Shown piece by piece: positions 9,336 through 18,585 of a stretch of DNA of 64,000 nt. The notes below the pieces were generated by a model. The model was not told where the DNA came from. It was given only the letters and a program-made list of their open reading frames with translations, and ran no database searches. The translations under genes were made by a program, and so were the position numbers. Source of the stretch: Oxalobacteraceae sp. CFBP 8761 (GTDB lineage: Bacteria; Pseudomonadota; Gammaproteobacteria; Burkholderiales; Burkholderiaceae_D); contig JACYUE010000001.1 of assembly GCA_014841595.1 (NCBI GenBank), forward strand, positions 1,724,996 through 1,788,995. The letters run 5' to 3'. How positions within the stretch are numbered: position 1 is the first letter of the stretch; each line of letters starts with the position of its first letter.

Positions 9336-10676
9336 TCAGCGCAGCAGGCACGGGCGCTTGTTGTCGAACTGCCAGTCGCGGATCAGGTACTGCATCGCCA
9401 CGGCATCGTCGCGTGCGCCCAGGCCGAGATTCTTGTAGGCCTGGTGCGCTGCTTCGAGCTTGTCGGCATCGAGCTCGATACCCAGGCCCGGGCGCGCCGG
9501 CACCTGCACCATGCCGCCTTCGATGCGTAGCGGCTCTTTGGTCAGGTGCTGGCCATCCTGCCAGATCCAGTGGGTGTCGATGGCCGTGACGCGCCCCGGC
9601 GCGGCGGCCCCCACGTGCGTAAACATCGCCAGCGAAATGTCGAAGTGGTTGTTCGAGTGAGAACCCCAGGTCAGGCCGAACATCTCGCACAACTGGGCCA
9701 CCCGCACCGACCCCTGCATGGTCCAGAAGTGCGGGTCGGCCAGCGGGATGTCGACCGACTGCAGCTGGATCGCATGGGCCATCTGGCGCCAGTCGGTCGC
9801 GATCATGTTGGTGGCCGTGCGCAGGCCCGTGGCGCGGCGGAACTCGGCCATCACTTCGCGGCCCGAGTACCCGTTCTCGGCGCCGCACGGGTCTTCGGCG
9901 TAGGCCAGGATGTCGTGCTTGTCGCGGCAGACCCGGATGGCGTCGGCCAGCAGCCAGCCGCCATTCGGGTCGAGCGTTACGCGCGCCTGCGGGAAGCGCT
10001 CGTGCAGGGCGACGATGGCTTCCATCTCTTCATCGGCGCCCAGCACGCCGCCCTTGAGCTTGAAGTCATTGAAGCCGTAGCGCTCACGCGCCGCTTCGGC
10101 CAGGCGCACGATGGCTTCCGGCGTGAGCGCCTGTTCGTTGCGCAGGCGCAGCCAGGGATCGACCGCATCGGCCTCGCTGCGATAACCGAGCGGCGTCTTG
10201 CCGCTGTCGCCCACGTAGAACAGGTAACCCAGCATCTCGACCGCCGTGCGCTGCTGCCCTTCGCCCAGCAGCGCCGCCACCGGCACGCCCATGAACTGGC
10301 CGAGCAGGTCGAGCATCGCCGATTCGACAGCCGTGACGGCGTGAATGGTCGTGCGCAGATCGAACGTCTGCAGGCCGCGGCCACCAGCATCGCGGTCGGC
10401 AAACGCGCTGCGCATCGCGTTCAGCACCTTGTTGTAATCGCCCAGCGTGGCGCCGATGACGAACGGGCCGGCATCCTCGATGGTCTGGCGGATCTTTTCG
10501 CCGCCGGGCACTTCGCCCAGGCCGGTATTGCCGGCGCTGTCGGTCAGGATCACGATGTTGCGGGTGAACCACGGGCCGTGCGCGCCGCTCAGGTTCAGGA
10601 GCATGCTGTCCTGGCCCGCGACGGGGACGACGCGCAGGCTGGTGATGACGGGGGCAGAGGACGAAGTATTGGACAT
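9336..10676 (-). CDS. gudD: D-glucarate dehydratase
   Basis: A 446-residue enolase-superfamily dehydratase that converts D-glucarate (and L-idarate) to 5-keto-4-deoxyglucarate in the cytoplasm. The length matches GudD. Visible motifs are [10 protein letters not shown] (general-base lysine), VTLDPNGGW and YAEDPCG (metal ligands), ATNMIATDW, and [10 protein letters not shown] (the catalytic His). It is the last gene of a same-strand group with a Bug receptor, a porin and a LysR regulator, which suggests an uptake-and-dehydration unit for aldaric acids. The enzymes that continue the pathway (5-keto-4-deoxyglucarate dehydratase, ketoglutarate semialdehyde dehydrogenase) are not here. The Shine-Dalgarno before the ATG is weak. 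Confidence 0.93.
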   Translation of the reverse strand: MSNTSSSAPVITSLRVVPVAGQDSMLLNLSGAHGPWFTRNIVILTDSAGNTGLGEVPGGEKIRQTIEDAGPFVIGATLGDYNKVLNAMRSAFADRDAGGRGLQTFDLRTTIHAVTAVESAMLDLLGQFMGVPVAALLGEGQQRTAVEMLGYLFYVGDSGKTPLGYRSEADAVDPWLRLRNEQALTPEAIVRLAEAARERYGFNDFKLKGGVLGADEEMEAIVALHERFPQARVTLDPNGGWLLADAIRVCRDKHDILAYAEDPCGAENGYSGREVMAEFRRATGLRTATNMIATDWRQMAHAIQLQSVDIPLADPHFWTMQGSVRVAQLCEMFGLTWGSHSNNHFDISLAMFTHVGAAAPGRVTAIDTHWIWQDGQHLTKEPLRIEGGMVQVPARPGLGIELDADKLEAAHQAYKNLGLGARDDAVAMQYLIRDWQFDNKRPCLLR

Positions 10677-10715
10677 GATGGGCTGCTTGAAAAAAAGTGT
10701 TGAACGGGTCTGGCG

Positions 10716-11684
10716 TCAGTCCAGCGTGATCTTGCCGTTGGTGATCACCTCGCGCCAACGCGCCAGCTCCTGCGCCTGGAACTTCGCGAACTGCTCGGGC
10801 GTCGAGGCCACGACCTCGAAACCCTGTTCGGTCAGTTTGGCGGCAATCTGCGGATCGTGCAGCGCGCCCGTGATCGTCGCATGCAGCGTCGCCTTGACGT
10901 CTTTCGGCAAGCCCTTCGGCGCCGCAATGCCCTGCCACGAATAGACGTCGACTTCCCTGACGCCGGCTTCGCCCAGCGTCGGCACGTTCGGCAGCACCGC
11001 CGAGCGCTTGCTGCCCGTGACAGCCAGGGCCTTGAGTTTACCGGCCTTGATGTGGCTGAGCACGACGTTGATGTTCTGGAAGGATGCATTGGCATGGCCG
11101 CCCAGCAGGTCGGTGATCGCGGGTGCGCCGCCCTTGTACGGCACGTGCAGGCCCGATGTGCCGGTCTTTTGCCAGAACAGCGCCGTCGTCAGGTGGTCCG
11201 AGCTGCCAGCGCCGGACGTGGCAAACGTGATCTTGTCCGGATTTTTCTTCAGGTAGGCGACGAAGTCGGCGACCGTGGTGGCCGGCACGGTGGCATTCGT
11301 CACCAGCACGTTCGGGGCCTGTACGGCCACGGTCAGCAGGTCGAAGTCCTTCGACGGATCGTAGGGCAGCGTCTTTTGCAGCAGCGGGTTGACCGAATAC
11401 ACGCCGATGGAGGCGACCATCAGTGTGTAGCCATCGGGCGACGCGCGCTTGACGTAGCCGCCGCCCAGCGCGCCGGTGGCGCCCGGGCGGTTGTCGACCA
11501 CCCACGGCTGGCCCAGTTTGGCGCTGACCTTCGGACCGATCGCGCGGGCGATGGCGTCGGTGGAGCCGCCCGCCGGGAATGGCACGACGACATTGATCGC
11601 CTTGTCCGGAAAACCTGCTGCCTGCGCGCTGCCAGCGATTGCCAGTCCGATGAGCAGGGATGAAACCTTGGTACGAATCGTCAT
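10716..11684 (-). CDS. Bug-family tripartite tricarboxylate receptor
   Basis: A 322-residue periplasmic solute-binding protein of the Bug/TctC family, abundant in Burkholderiales. A signal peptide ends at AQAAG near residue 22. The mature part starts with the family signature FPDKAINVVVPFPAGGSTD, and later shows DNRPGATGALG, HVPYKGGAPAITDLLGG and the conserved C-terminal AKLTEQGFEV. These proteins bind carboxylated ligands in a Venus-flytrap fold. Placement between the porin and gudD points to glucarate or galactarate as ligand, by inference. TctA/TctB membrane genes are absent nearby, as is common for Bug orphans. GAGGAGA precedes the ATG at good spacing. Confidence 0.9.
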   Translation of the reverse strand: MTIRTKVSSLLIGLAIAGSAQAAGFPDKAINVVVPFPAGGSTDAIARAIGPKVSAKLGQPWVVDNRPGATGALGGGYVKRASPDGYTLMVASIGVYSVNPLLQKTLPYDPSKDFDLLTVAVQAPNVLVTNATVPATTVADFVAYLKKNPDKITFATSGAGSSDHLTTALFWQKTGTSGLHVPYKGGAPAITDLLGGHANASFQNINVVLSHIKAGKLKALAVTGSKRSAVLPNVPTLGEAGVREVDVYSWQGIAAPKGLPKDVKATLHATITGALHDPQIAAKLTEQGFEVVASTPEQFAKFQAQELARWREVITNGKITLD

Positions 11685-11714
11685 TGTGTCTCCTCGTTAT
11701 TGTGGTGTCAGAAC

Positions 11715-12788
11715 TCAGAAGCTGTGGCGCACGCCCAGGTTGTAGGCGGTGTCGCCGCTGCCCGATTCGGTATTGTTTGCCACCGTGTAGCCGGCGCCGT
11801 TGCGGTTGTCGACGTGACCGTAGGCGGCGTAAAGGCCGGTGCGCTTGGACAGTGCGTACAGGTAGCCGATGCCCCAGGCATTGGCGTCCTGATTGAAACG
11901 GGTGCGGTCATCCTTGTGCAGGACCGACGCCAGCAGCGTGCCGCCCATGACCGGGGCCGAGATGCCGAGCAGGTAGCTGCGTCCGTCCGTCGATGGTGTC
12001 GGCCGCGTCCCGCCATACGGGTTGTTGGGGTTGATCAGCGGCGCGGCGTTGTCGCCCTTGTCGCTGCTGATCCCCGAGTGCAGCTTGATCCAGCCGGCGT
12101 TGTACGACGCAGCGAGCAGGATGTTGCGGCCGATCGAGCGGTCCACTGCAGGTACGGCGCCATTGGCCGCGACGTCAGTGTTCTTGTGGTTGTAGACGAG
12201 GCGCACGGCCAGCGGACCGGCCGCGTAGCCAATCGCGCCGCCGAACTGGCGGCCGGCGGCCGAGCGGCTTTGCTCGCCCACGCTGTAGGCCAGTTCGCCG
12301 TCGAAGCCGTTCTTCTTTGGCGTGGCGTAGGTGATCGTGTTGCTGGTGCGGATATTGGTGCCGTTGTGGGGAAACAGGCTCTTCGCGCTGCCCGCATAGC
12401 CGGTGTTGAACGGGTCGACGATCGAGACCATCGCCGTGTGATACGGCGTGTACTGGCGCCCGAGCGCCACCGAGCCCAACTTGGTGCGCAAGCCGACGTA
12501 GGCCTGACGATTGAAGATGGTGCCGGCGGCGTCGATTTCGCCGGTGTCGATCTTGGTACCGCCTTCGAGCGTGAAGAAGGCGGCCATGCCGTCGCCCAGT
12601 TCTTCCACGCCGCGCAGGCCGAAGCGCGATGCGGCGGCGGCGCCGCTGGTGACCTTGGTGACGCGGCCGGCGGTGCCGCCATCCTCGACGACGATGGCGG
12701 CGTCCACCAGGCCGTAGAACGCGACCGACGTTTGGGCATGGGCCGTGCCGGCGCCCAGTAACAGGACAAGCGCTGCTGCTGTTTTCAA
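11715..12788 (-). CDS. Gram-negative general porin, TTG start
   Basis: A 357-residue outer-membrane porin of the betaproteobacterial OmpC-like family, a 16-stranded trimeric beta-barrel. A signal peptide is cut after AHAQ near residue 19; the mature protein begins TSVAFYGLVDAAI and ends in the conserved terminal phenylalanine (GVRHSF) recognised by the BAM complex. The start codon is TTG at 12788, supported by AAAGGAGA six bases upstream and by the lack of an ATG compatible with a full signal peptide. It lies just upstream of the Bug receptor on the same strand (30-base gap) and probably supplies outer-membrane passage for the same acidic sugar. The loop composition gives no firm substrate. 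Confidence 0.9.
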   Translation of the reverse strand: MKTAAALVLLLGAGTAHAQTSVAFYGLVDAAIVVEDGGTAGRVTKVTSGAAAASRFGLRGVEELGDGMAAFFTLEGGTKIDTGEIDAAGTIFNRQAYVGLRTKLGSVALGRQYTPYHTAMVSIVDPFNTGYAGSAKSLFPHNGTNIRTSNTITYATPKKNGFDGELAYSVGEQSRSAAGRQFGGAIGYAAGPLAVRLVYNHKNTDVAANGAVPAVDRSIGRNILLAASYNAGWIKLHSGISSDKGDNAAPLINPNNPYGGTRPTPSTDGRSYLLGISAPVMGGTLLASVLHKDDRTRFNQDANAWGIGYLYALSKRTGLYAAYGHVDNRNGAGYTVANNTESGSGDTAYNLGVRHSF

Positions 12789-12944
12789 GACTGTCTCCTT
12801 TGTTATGTGGTCGGACCTTATGTGATCCGTACGCAGCCTTCGGCAGTCGCCTGCTTGGGGCTGGGTCCATCATAGAGCGGAGATCAATGCCTAATCAATC
12901 CAAAGGCTGTCGCCACCAATACAGGAATTGAATCAATGCTGCGG

Positions 12945-13829
12945 TCAGGCAGGATGGAACGATGCCAGTACCTGCTGCTTGAGCAGTGCCAGCACGGGAT
13001 TGTCGTTGTCGCGCCGGTAGGTGCCCACCAGGTGCACCGGGTCGGTGGCCACCTTGCGCAGGACGATACCTTCGAACTTCAGCCGCGCGGCGCCTTCCGC
13101 GATCAGGGCCGCGCCCATGCCGGCGCCGACCAGGGCCAGCATCGTGTGAACCTGGCCGATGTGCTCGACGATGTCCGGTACCACGCCGGCCTTTGCAAAC
13201 CGTTCGCTCAGCATCTGGTAGAACGGCCGCGCCTCGTAGGGCGAATACATGACGAACGGCTTGCCGTGAAAGCAGGCCAGCGTCGGGGCTTCGGGCCACA
13301 GGTGGGCGTCGCTTTCCTGGATCGCCAGCATCAGCGATTCGGTCACCATCAGGATGCTTTCCAGTTCGCTGTTGATGGTGTGGGGGCGCATCAGGCCAAG
13401 GTCGATTTCACCGGCATTCAGCGCTTCGACCTGCGCCGTGCTGACCAGTTCCTTGAGATTGAGGGCGACCTCGGGGCAGGCCTGGCGGATGCCGCGCACG
13501 ACGGCCGGCAACAGGCTGTAACCCGATGCGGCGCTGAAGCCGATCGTCAGCGAACCCTGTTCGCCGCTGGCGGTGCGGCGTGCCTTGACGGCCGCTTCCT
13601 GCGCGAGGCGCAGGATCCGGGTCGCTTCAGGCAGGAAGGCCGCGCCGGCGGCGGTCAGCGTGACCGAGCGGCTGGTGCGCTCGAGCAGGGCCACGCCCAC
13701 GCTGTGTTCGAGCAGCCGGATCTGACGGCTCAGGGGCGGCTGCGTCATGTTCAGACGCTCGGCTGCGCGGCTGAAGTGCAGCTCTTCGGCGACCGCGACG
13801 AAGCAGCGCAGCTGGCTGATTTCAAACAA
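12945..13829 (-). CDS. LysR-family transcriptional regulator of the glucarate cluster
   Basis: A 294-residue LysR regulator. Residues 1-60 form the winged helix-turn-helix (FHFSRAAER-like segment LHFSRAAERLNMTQPPLSRQ), and residues about 90-290 form the two-lobed effector domain. The start is TTG at 13829 within TTGTTTGAAATC, preceded by AGAGG at about six bases; the typical family opening MFEISQLRCFVAVAEELHF confirms it. It is encoded immediately upstream of and on the same strand as the porin, Bug receptor and gudD, so it is a likely activator of that group. The 155-base gap to the porin contains AT-rich half-sites such as ATTGAATCAAT that could be LysR targets. The effector is unknown. Confidence 0.87.
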   Translation of the reverse strand: MFEISQLRCFVAVAEELHFSRAAERLNMTQPPLSRQIRLLEHSVGVALLERTSRSVTLTAAGAAFLPEATRILRLAQEAAVKARRTASGEQGSLTIGFSAASGYSLLPAVVRGIRQACPEVALNLKELVSTAQVEALNAGEIDLGLMRPHTINSELESILMVTESLMLAIQESDAHLWPEAPTLACFHGKPFVMYSPYEARPFYQMLSERFAKAGVVPDIVEHIGQVHTMLALVGAGMGAALIAEGAARLKFEGIVLRKVATDPVHLVGTYRRDNDNPVLALLKQQVLASFHPA

Positions 13830-13921
13830 GGGTTACCTCTTCACCAGGATACGGCGGGTCGCCGGGCGAATAGTGTAACCGGTGGAGGATGGATCAAGCC
13901 CCGCGGGTTACAAGCCGCGGG

Positions 13922-15025
13922 TTACAAGCCGATGTACTCTCGGTGGAAACGGCTGCCCAGGCGCGTGAGCACCTCATACCCGATCGTGCCGGCCTGCGCC
14001 GCCACATCGTCCACCGTCTGCTGCGCGCACAGCAGGCCGACGCTCTGGCCCGGCGCGATGCGCTCGTCCGGCACGCCGGTCACGTCCAGCGTGATGCTGT
14101 CCATCGACACGGTGCCGACGAAGGGCACGGCAAGGCCGTCGACGTACGCGTACGAGCGGCCGCTCAGCGCGCGCAGCCAGCCATCGGCGTAACCGATGGC
14201 GATCGTGGCGATGCGGCGCGGGCCGGGCGCCACGTAGCGCGCGCCGTAGCCGACGATGTCGCCCGCATCGATGCTGCGCAGCTGCACCACGCGCGCAGCG
14301 AGTGACACCGCCTGCGCCAGCGGATTGACGCCGCCGGGCTGCGGGTGGATGCCGTACAGCGCCGCGCCCGGGCGCAGCAGGTCGTGATGAAAGGCCGGGC
14401 CGAGAAACACACCGGACGAATTGGCCAGGCTGCCCGGTACGCCGGGAAGCAGCGCGCGCACGGCATCGAAACGCTGGCGCTGGTGCACATTGATCGGATG
14501 CAGGGGTTCGTCGGCGCAGGCCAGGTGGCTCATGACCAGTTGCGGGCGCAGGCCATCCAGCCAGGCCGGGTCCTGGCGCAGGCGCTCGACATCCGCGCCC
14601 GCCAGGCCCATGCGCGCCATGCCCGTGTCGAACTGCAGCGCGGCCGGCAGCACGCGGCCGGTTTCCCGGGCCAGCGCGCGCCACTCTGCGAGCTGGCCCG
14701 GATCGTTCAGCACCGGCACCAGGTCGTGCGCCAGGCAGTCGCGCGCGGCGCCCGGCATCGCACCGTGCATCACATAGATGGTGGTCCCGGCCGGCAGCAG
14801 CGTGCGCAGGCGGATGCCTTCGTCCAGGTGCGCCGTGAAGAACGTGCGGCAGCCTTCGGCCACCAGCGCGGCGGCCACCGGCGCCATGCCCAGGCCATAC
14901 GCATCGGCCTTGAGCACGGCGCCGCATTCGACGCCGCCGCCGAGCGCGCGGAGATGGCGGTAATTGGCCCGCACCGCGTGCAGGTCGACGGTCAGGTACG
15001 CGCCGGCGCGTGCTGCGGACGTCAT
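13922..15025 (-). CDS. alr: Alanine racemase (catabolic DadX type by context)
   Basis: A 367-residue PLP-dependent alanine racemase interconverting L- and D-alanine. The PLP-binding lysine is in VLKADAYGLG (Lys39), and the second catalytic residue is the Tyr of GYGARYVAPG; MSHLACADEP and IGYADGW are also family-typical. The start is taken at the ATG four bases after the dadA stop, which suggests coupling to dadA. An earlier in-frame start at 15073 would overlap dadA by 44 bases. Linkage to D-amino acid dehydrogenase and an Lrp regulator argues for the catabolic isozyme (DadX), in which L-alanine is racemised before oxidation. A separate biosynthetic Alr elsewhere cannot be excluded. Confidence 0.93.
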   Translation of the reverse strand: MTSAARAGAYLTVDLHAVRANYRHLRALGGGVECGAVLKADAYGLGMAPVAAALVAEGCRTFFTAHLDEGIRLRTLLPAGTTIYVMHGAMPGAARDCLAHDLVPVLNDPGQLAEWRALARETGRVLPAALQFDTGMARMGLAGADVERLRQDPAWLDGLRPQLVMSHLACADEPLHPINVHQRQRFDAVRALLPGVPGSLANSSGVFLGPAFHHDLLRPGAALYGIHPQPGGVNPLAQAVSLAARVVQLRSIDAGDIVGYGARYVAPGPRRIATIAIGYADGWLRALSGRSYAYVDGLAVPFVGTVSMDSITLDVTGVPDERIAPGQSVGLLCAQQTVDDVAAQAGTIGYEVLTRLGSRFHREYIGL

Positions 15026-15029
15026 CGGA

Positions 15030-16322
15030 TTACGCCCGTGCCAGTTCAGCATCAGGAGAGACATCGCGCGCACCGGCGTAGCGGAACACGGCCAGGTCGT
15101 CGGCGCGGATCGCCGGCGTCTTGCCGCCCACCAGATCGGCGATGACCATGGCCGAACCGGCCGCCATCGTCCAGCCCAGCGTGCCGTGGCCCGTGTTCAG
15201 GAACAGATTGCGCAGCGGCGTGGCGCCGACGATCGGCGTGCTGTCCGGCGTCATCGGGCGCAGGCCGGTCCAGAAACTGGCCTGGGCCGTGTCGCCGGCG
15301 CCGGGGAACAGGTCGTTGACCACCAGTTCGAGCGTTTCGCGGCGGCGCGGATTGAGGTCCAGGTTGAAGCCCGACAGCTCGGCCATGCCGCCCACGCGGA
15401 TGCGGTCGTCGAAGCGTGTCACGGCGATCTTGTAGGTTTCGTCGAGGATGGTCGAGACGGGCGCGCGCGCCGCGTCGATGATCGGCACGGTCAGCGAGTA
15501 CCCCTTCATCGGGTACACCGGCACCGGGAACCAGCGCTGCAGCAGGGCGCGCGTATGGCTGCCCGTGGCCAGCACGTACTGCTCGGCAGTGAACACGCCC
15601 TTGTCGGTGACGATGCCGGCGATCTCGCCGCCGGCCTGCTCCAGGCGGCGCACCGTGGTGTCGAACTCGAAGCGCACGCCCAGGTCGCGCGCCATGGCGG
15701 TCAGGCGGGTGGTGAACAGCTGGCAGTCGCCCGTTTCATCGTTTGGCAGGCGCAGGCCGCCCACCAGCTTGTGCGAGACATTCGCCAGCGCCGGTTCGGC
15801 CGCAGCCAGTTGCGCACCTTGCAGCACTTCGTACGCGACGCCGGCCTCGCGCAGCACCTCGATGTCCTTGGCGGCGCTGTCGAACTGCTGCTGCGTGCGA
15901 AACAACTGCACGGTGCCTTGCTGGCGGCCTTCGTAGGCGATGCCGGTGTCGCGCCGCAGCTGGCGCATGCAGTCGCGGCTGTATTCGGCCAGGCGCACCA
16001 TGCGCTCCTTGTTGACGGCGTAGCGCGCCGGGTCGCAGTTGCGGTACATCTCCCACATCCACTGCAGCTGGAACAGCGTACCGTCGGGCTTGATCGACAG
16101 CGGCGCGTGGCGCTGGAACAGCCATTTGGCGGCTTTCAGCGGAATGCCGGGCGCGGCCCACGGCGAAGCGTAGCCGGGCGAGATCTGGCCCGCATTGGCG
16201 AAACTGGTTTCGAGGGCGGGACCGGGCTGGCGGTCGATCACGGTGACTTCATGGCCGGCCAGGGCCAGGTAATACGCGGTGGTGACGCCGACCACGCCGC
16301 TGCCCAATACGATGACACGCAT
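15030..16322 (-). CDS. dadA: D-amino acid dehydrogenase
   Basis: A 430-residue FAD-dependent dehydrogenase that oxidises D-alanine and other D-amino acids to keto acids plus ammonia, passing electrons to the respiratory chain at the inner membrane. The N terminus is the dinucleotide-binding motif [20 protein letters not shown] with the acidic residue of the second strand in TVIDRQPG. The C terminus holds [15 protein letters not shown] and [13 protein letters not shown], both typical of DadA. GAGGAAATT precedes the ATG. It is the first gene of the dadA-alr unit and is divergent from the Lrp-type regulator gene, with a 112-base shared control region. Confidence 0.95.
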   Translation of the reverse strand: MRVIVLGSGVVGVTTAYYLALAGHEVTVIDRQPGPALETSFANAGQISPGYASPWAAPGIPLKAAKWLFQRHAPLSIKPDGTLFQLQWMWEMYRNCDPARYAVNKERMVRLAEYSRDCMRQLRRDTGIAYEGRQQGTVQLFRTQQQFDSAAKDIEVLREAGVAYEVLQGAQLAAAEPALANVSHKLVGGLRLPNDETGDCQLFTTRLTAMARDLGVRFEFDTTVRRLEQAGGEIAGIVTDKGVFTAEQYVLATGSHTRALLQRWFPVPVYPMKGYSLTVPIIDAARAPVSTILDETYKIAVTRFDDRIRVGGMAELSGFNLDLNPRRRETLELVVNDLFPGAGDTAQASFWTGLRPMTPDSTPIVGATPLRNLFLNTGHGTLGWTMAAGSAMVIADLVGGKTPAIRADDLAVFRYAGARDVSPDAELARA

Positions 16323-16434
16323 AATTTCCTCGAAAAGAATCAGGATTTGGTAAAGCTTGCCATCGTACCGTCAGAAGCCTGATAATTGTTTCTGTTAATA
16401 CGGCAGTTTTCAGCAAAAATTACGGAGTTTGCCC

Positions 16435-16920
16435 ATGCGCGTACAAAAGGCCTCGAACCGCATCCTCGACCGCATCGACCTGCATATCCTGTCGGTACTG
16501 CAGCAGGATGCGCGGATCGTCATGAAGGACCTGGCCGAGCAGGTCGGGCTGTCGCTGACACCCTGCATCGAGCGCGTCAAGCGCATGGAACGCGACGGCG
16601 TGATCATGGGCTACTACGCGCGCGTCAATCCGCAGGCGCTGGGCATGCAGATCCTGGTGTTCGTCGAAATCAACCTGCACCAGAAATCGGACAAGGCCTT
16701 CGAGCGCTTCCGGCGCGCGATGCTGGCCATTCCCGAGGTGCTCGAATGTCATCTGGTATCGGGCGACTTCGATTACCTGATCAAGGCGCGTATCCCCGAG
16801 ATGTCCGAGTACCGGCGCCTGCTGGGCGAGATCCTGCACGTGGCCGATGCGGGCCAGTCCAAGAGCTATGTGGTGATGGAAGAACTGAAGGAGACGCTGG
16901 CGCTGTCGATTCCGCGCTAG
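16435..16920 (+). CDS. Lrp/AsnC-family regulator of dadA-alr
   Basis: A 161-residue feast/famine regulator. Residues about 10-60 hold the helix-turn-helix (LDRIDLHILSVLQ, then MKDLAEQVGLSLTPCIERV), and residues about 80-155 the RAM ligand-binding domain (VFVEINLHQKS, VSGDFDYLIKARI). GGAG lies seven bases before the ATG; a TTG six bases upstream is in frame but less likely. The gene is divergent from dadA, the classic position of an Lrp-type regulator (DadR) that senses alanine or another amino acid and controls D-alanine catabolism. The regulatory target is inferred from this arrangement. Confidence 0.9.
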   Translation: MRVQKASNRILDRIDLHILSVLQQDARIVMKDLAEQVGLSLTPCIERVKRMERDGVIMGYYARVNPQALGMQILVFVEINLHQKSDKAFERFRRAMLAIPEVLECHLVSGDFDYLIKARIPEMSEYRRLLGEILHVADAGQSKSYVVMEELKETLALSIPR

Positions 16921-16979
16921 GGCAGCGCGCCGGGCGACGCACTATACTGGTGGCCAATCCAACCACCCATGGAGTGCCC

Positions 16980-18041
16980 GTGAACACCTTGACGACGCTG
17001 CTCGGCATCCGCCATCCGATCATCCAGGCGCCGATGGCGGTCTTCGGCACCCCGCAACTCGCGGCGGCCGTGACCGACGCCGGCGGCCTCGGGTCGCTCG
17101 CGCTGGGTCACGTCACGCCAGCGCAGGCGGAAAGCGCGATCACGGCGCTGCAGGGGTTGACGGGCGGCCCGTTCAACGTCAACTTCTTCACGCACACGCC
17201 AGCGCGGCCCGATGCGGCGCGCGAGGCGCGCTGGCTCGAGCACCTGGCGCCGCATTTCGCGCGCACGGGCCAGGCGCCACCGACGGCGCTGCGCGAAATC
17301 TACCGCAGCTTCCTGGACGACCCCGACATGCTCGAGGTGCTGGTGCGCACGCGCCCGGCCGTGGTCAGCTTTCATTTCGGCGTGCCGACCGCGCAGCAGA
17401 TCGACACGCTGCACGACGCCGGCTGCGTGCTGATGGCCACCGCCACCAACCCGGTCGAAGCGCGTGCCATCGAGGCGGCCGGCATCGACATCGTCGTCGC
17501 ACAAGGCTACGAGGCAGGCGGGCATCGCGGCATCTTCGATCCGGACGTGCCCGACCCGGCGCTCGGCACGTTCGCGCTGGTGCGCCTGCTGGCCAAGGCA
17601 GTGCGGATTCCGGTGGTCGCGGCCGGCGGCATCATGGACGGGCAGGGCATTGCTGCCAGCCTGCGCCTGGGCGCGAGTGGCGCGCAGATGGGGACGGCCT
17701 TCCTGGCCTGCCCGGAAGCGCAGACGTCAACGCATTATCGCGCGCTGTTGACGCAACCGGATCTTGGCACAGCCGTCACCGCGACGATTTCAGGCCGGCC
17801 GGCGCGCGGCATCATCAATCACTTTGTCAACGAAATCGACACGCCCGGGCATCCGCCGGTGCCCGATTATCCGATCGCCTACGACGCCGCCAAGGCGTTG
17901 CATGCCGCCGCCAGCAGCAAGGGGCTCGATGACTATTCGGTCAACTGGGCCGGGCAGGCGTATGCGCTGGCGCGCCCGATGCCGGCGGCGCAGCTGGTGG
18001 CGCTGCTGGCCGAAGAAATGCGCACTGCGCGCGAAGCATAG
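16980..18041 (+). CDS. Nitronate monooxygenase family protein, GTG start
   Basis: A 353-residue FMN-dependent TIM-barrel protein of the nitronate monooxygenase/enoyl reductase group, which oxidises alkyl nitronates such as propionate-3-nitronate. Motifs are HPIIQAPMA at the N terminus, AQGYEAGGHRG (phosphate binding and the catalytic His region), PVVAAGGIMDG and LGASGAQMGTAFL. The start is GTG at 16980, with GGAG a few bases upstream inside CATGGAGTGCCC; the longer open frame upstream is a shadow of the Lrp gene. A TATACT hexamer at 16942-16947 could be its -10 element. It is followed after one base by a flavin reductase-like gene. Substrate specificity cannot be read from the sequence. Confidence 0.88.
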   Translation: MNTLTTLLGIRHPIIQAPMAVFGTPQLAAAVTDAGGLGSLALGHVTPAQAESAITALQGLTGGPFNVNFFTHTPARPDAAREARWLEHLAPHFARTGQAPPTALREIYRSFLDDPDMLEVLVRTRPAVVSFHFGVPTAQQIDTLHDAGCVLMATATNPVEARAIEAAGIDIVVAQGYEAGGHRGIFDPDVPDPALGTFALVRLLAKAVRIPVVAAGGIMDGQGIAASLRLGASGAQMGTAFLACPEAQTSTHYRALLTQPDLGTAVTATISGRPARGIINHFVNEIDTPGHPPVPDYPIAYDAAKALHAAASSKGLDDYSVNWAGQAYALARPMPAAQLVALLAEEMRTAREA

Positions 18042-18042
18042 G

Positions 18043-18585
18043 ATGGCGCGCAAGCCCGATCTACCGCTGCACGAGGTCCGCCGTTTTCTGGAGCCAGGAC
18101 CGGTGGTGCTGGTCACGTCCGCCCACGCGGGCGAGCGTGACGTGATGGTGATGGGCTGGCACACGGTGATGGAATTTTCGCCGTCACTAATCGGCTGCGT
18201 GATCTCGTCTGCCAACCACAGCCACGGCCTGATCCGCGCCAGCGGCGAATGCGTGATCAACCTGCCGACCAGCAGCCAGCTCGAGGCGGTGCTGGGCGTG
18301 GGCTCGACGTCCGGTGCCGACATCGACAAGTTCGCGGCGTTAGGCCTGACGCCGGAGGCCAGCGCGCTGGTAGCGGCGCCGTCCATCCGTGAATGCCATG
18401 CGCAGTTCGAGTGCCGGCTGCATGACGACAGTCTGGTTGAACGATACGATTTTTTCATCTGGGAAGTGGTAGCGGCGCGCGCGGCGGCGCGGCCGCGGCA
18501 TCCGGAAACGCTGCATTACAAGGGCGATGGCACGTTCATGGTGGCGGGCAAGGTGATCCGGCGTCAGCGTGACGGCTTGAAGTAG
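18043..18585 (+). CDS. Flavin reductase-like FMN-binding protein
   Basis: A 180-residue flavoredoxin/flavin reductase family protein with a split beta-barrel that binds FMN. The N-terminal half shows GPVVLVTSA, VMGWHTVMEFSP, LIGCVISSANHSH and ECVINLPT, the usual order for this family; the C terminus holds HYKGDGTFMVAGKV. Only one base separates the upstream stop from its ATG, so translation is probably coupled to the nitronate monooxygenase gene. The NMO family binds its own FMN, so a direct electron-transfer partnership is uncertain. Its 3' end overlaps the convergent gene by 22 bases. Confidence 0.85.
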   Translation: MARKPDLPLHEVRRFLEPGPVVLVTSAHAGERDVMVMGWHTVMEFSPSLIGCVISSANHSHGLIRASGECVINLPTSSQLEAVLGVGSTSGADIDKFAALGLTPEASALVAAPSIRECHAQFECRLHDDSLVERYDFFIWEVVAARAAARPRHPETLHYKGDGTFMVAGKVIRRQRDGLK

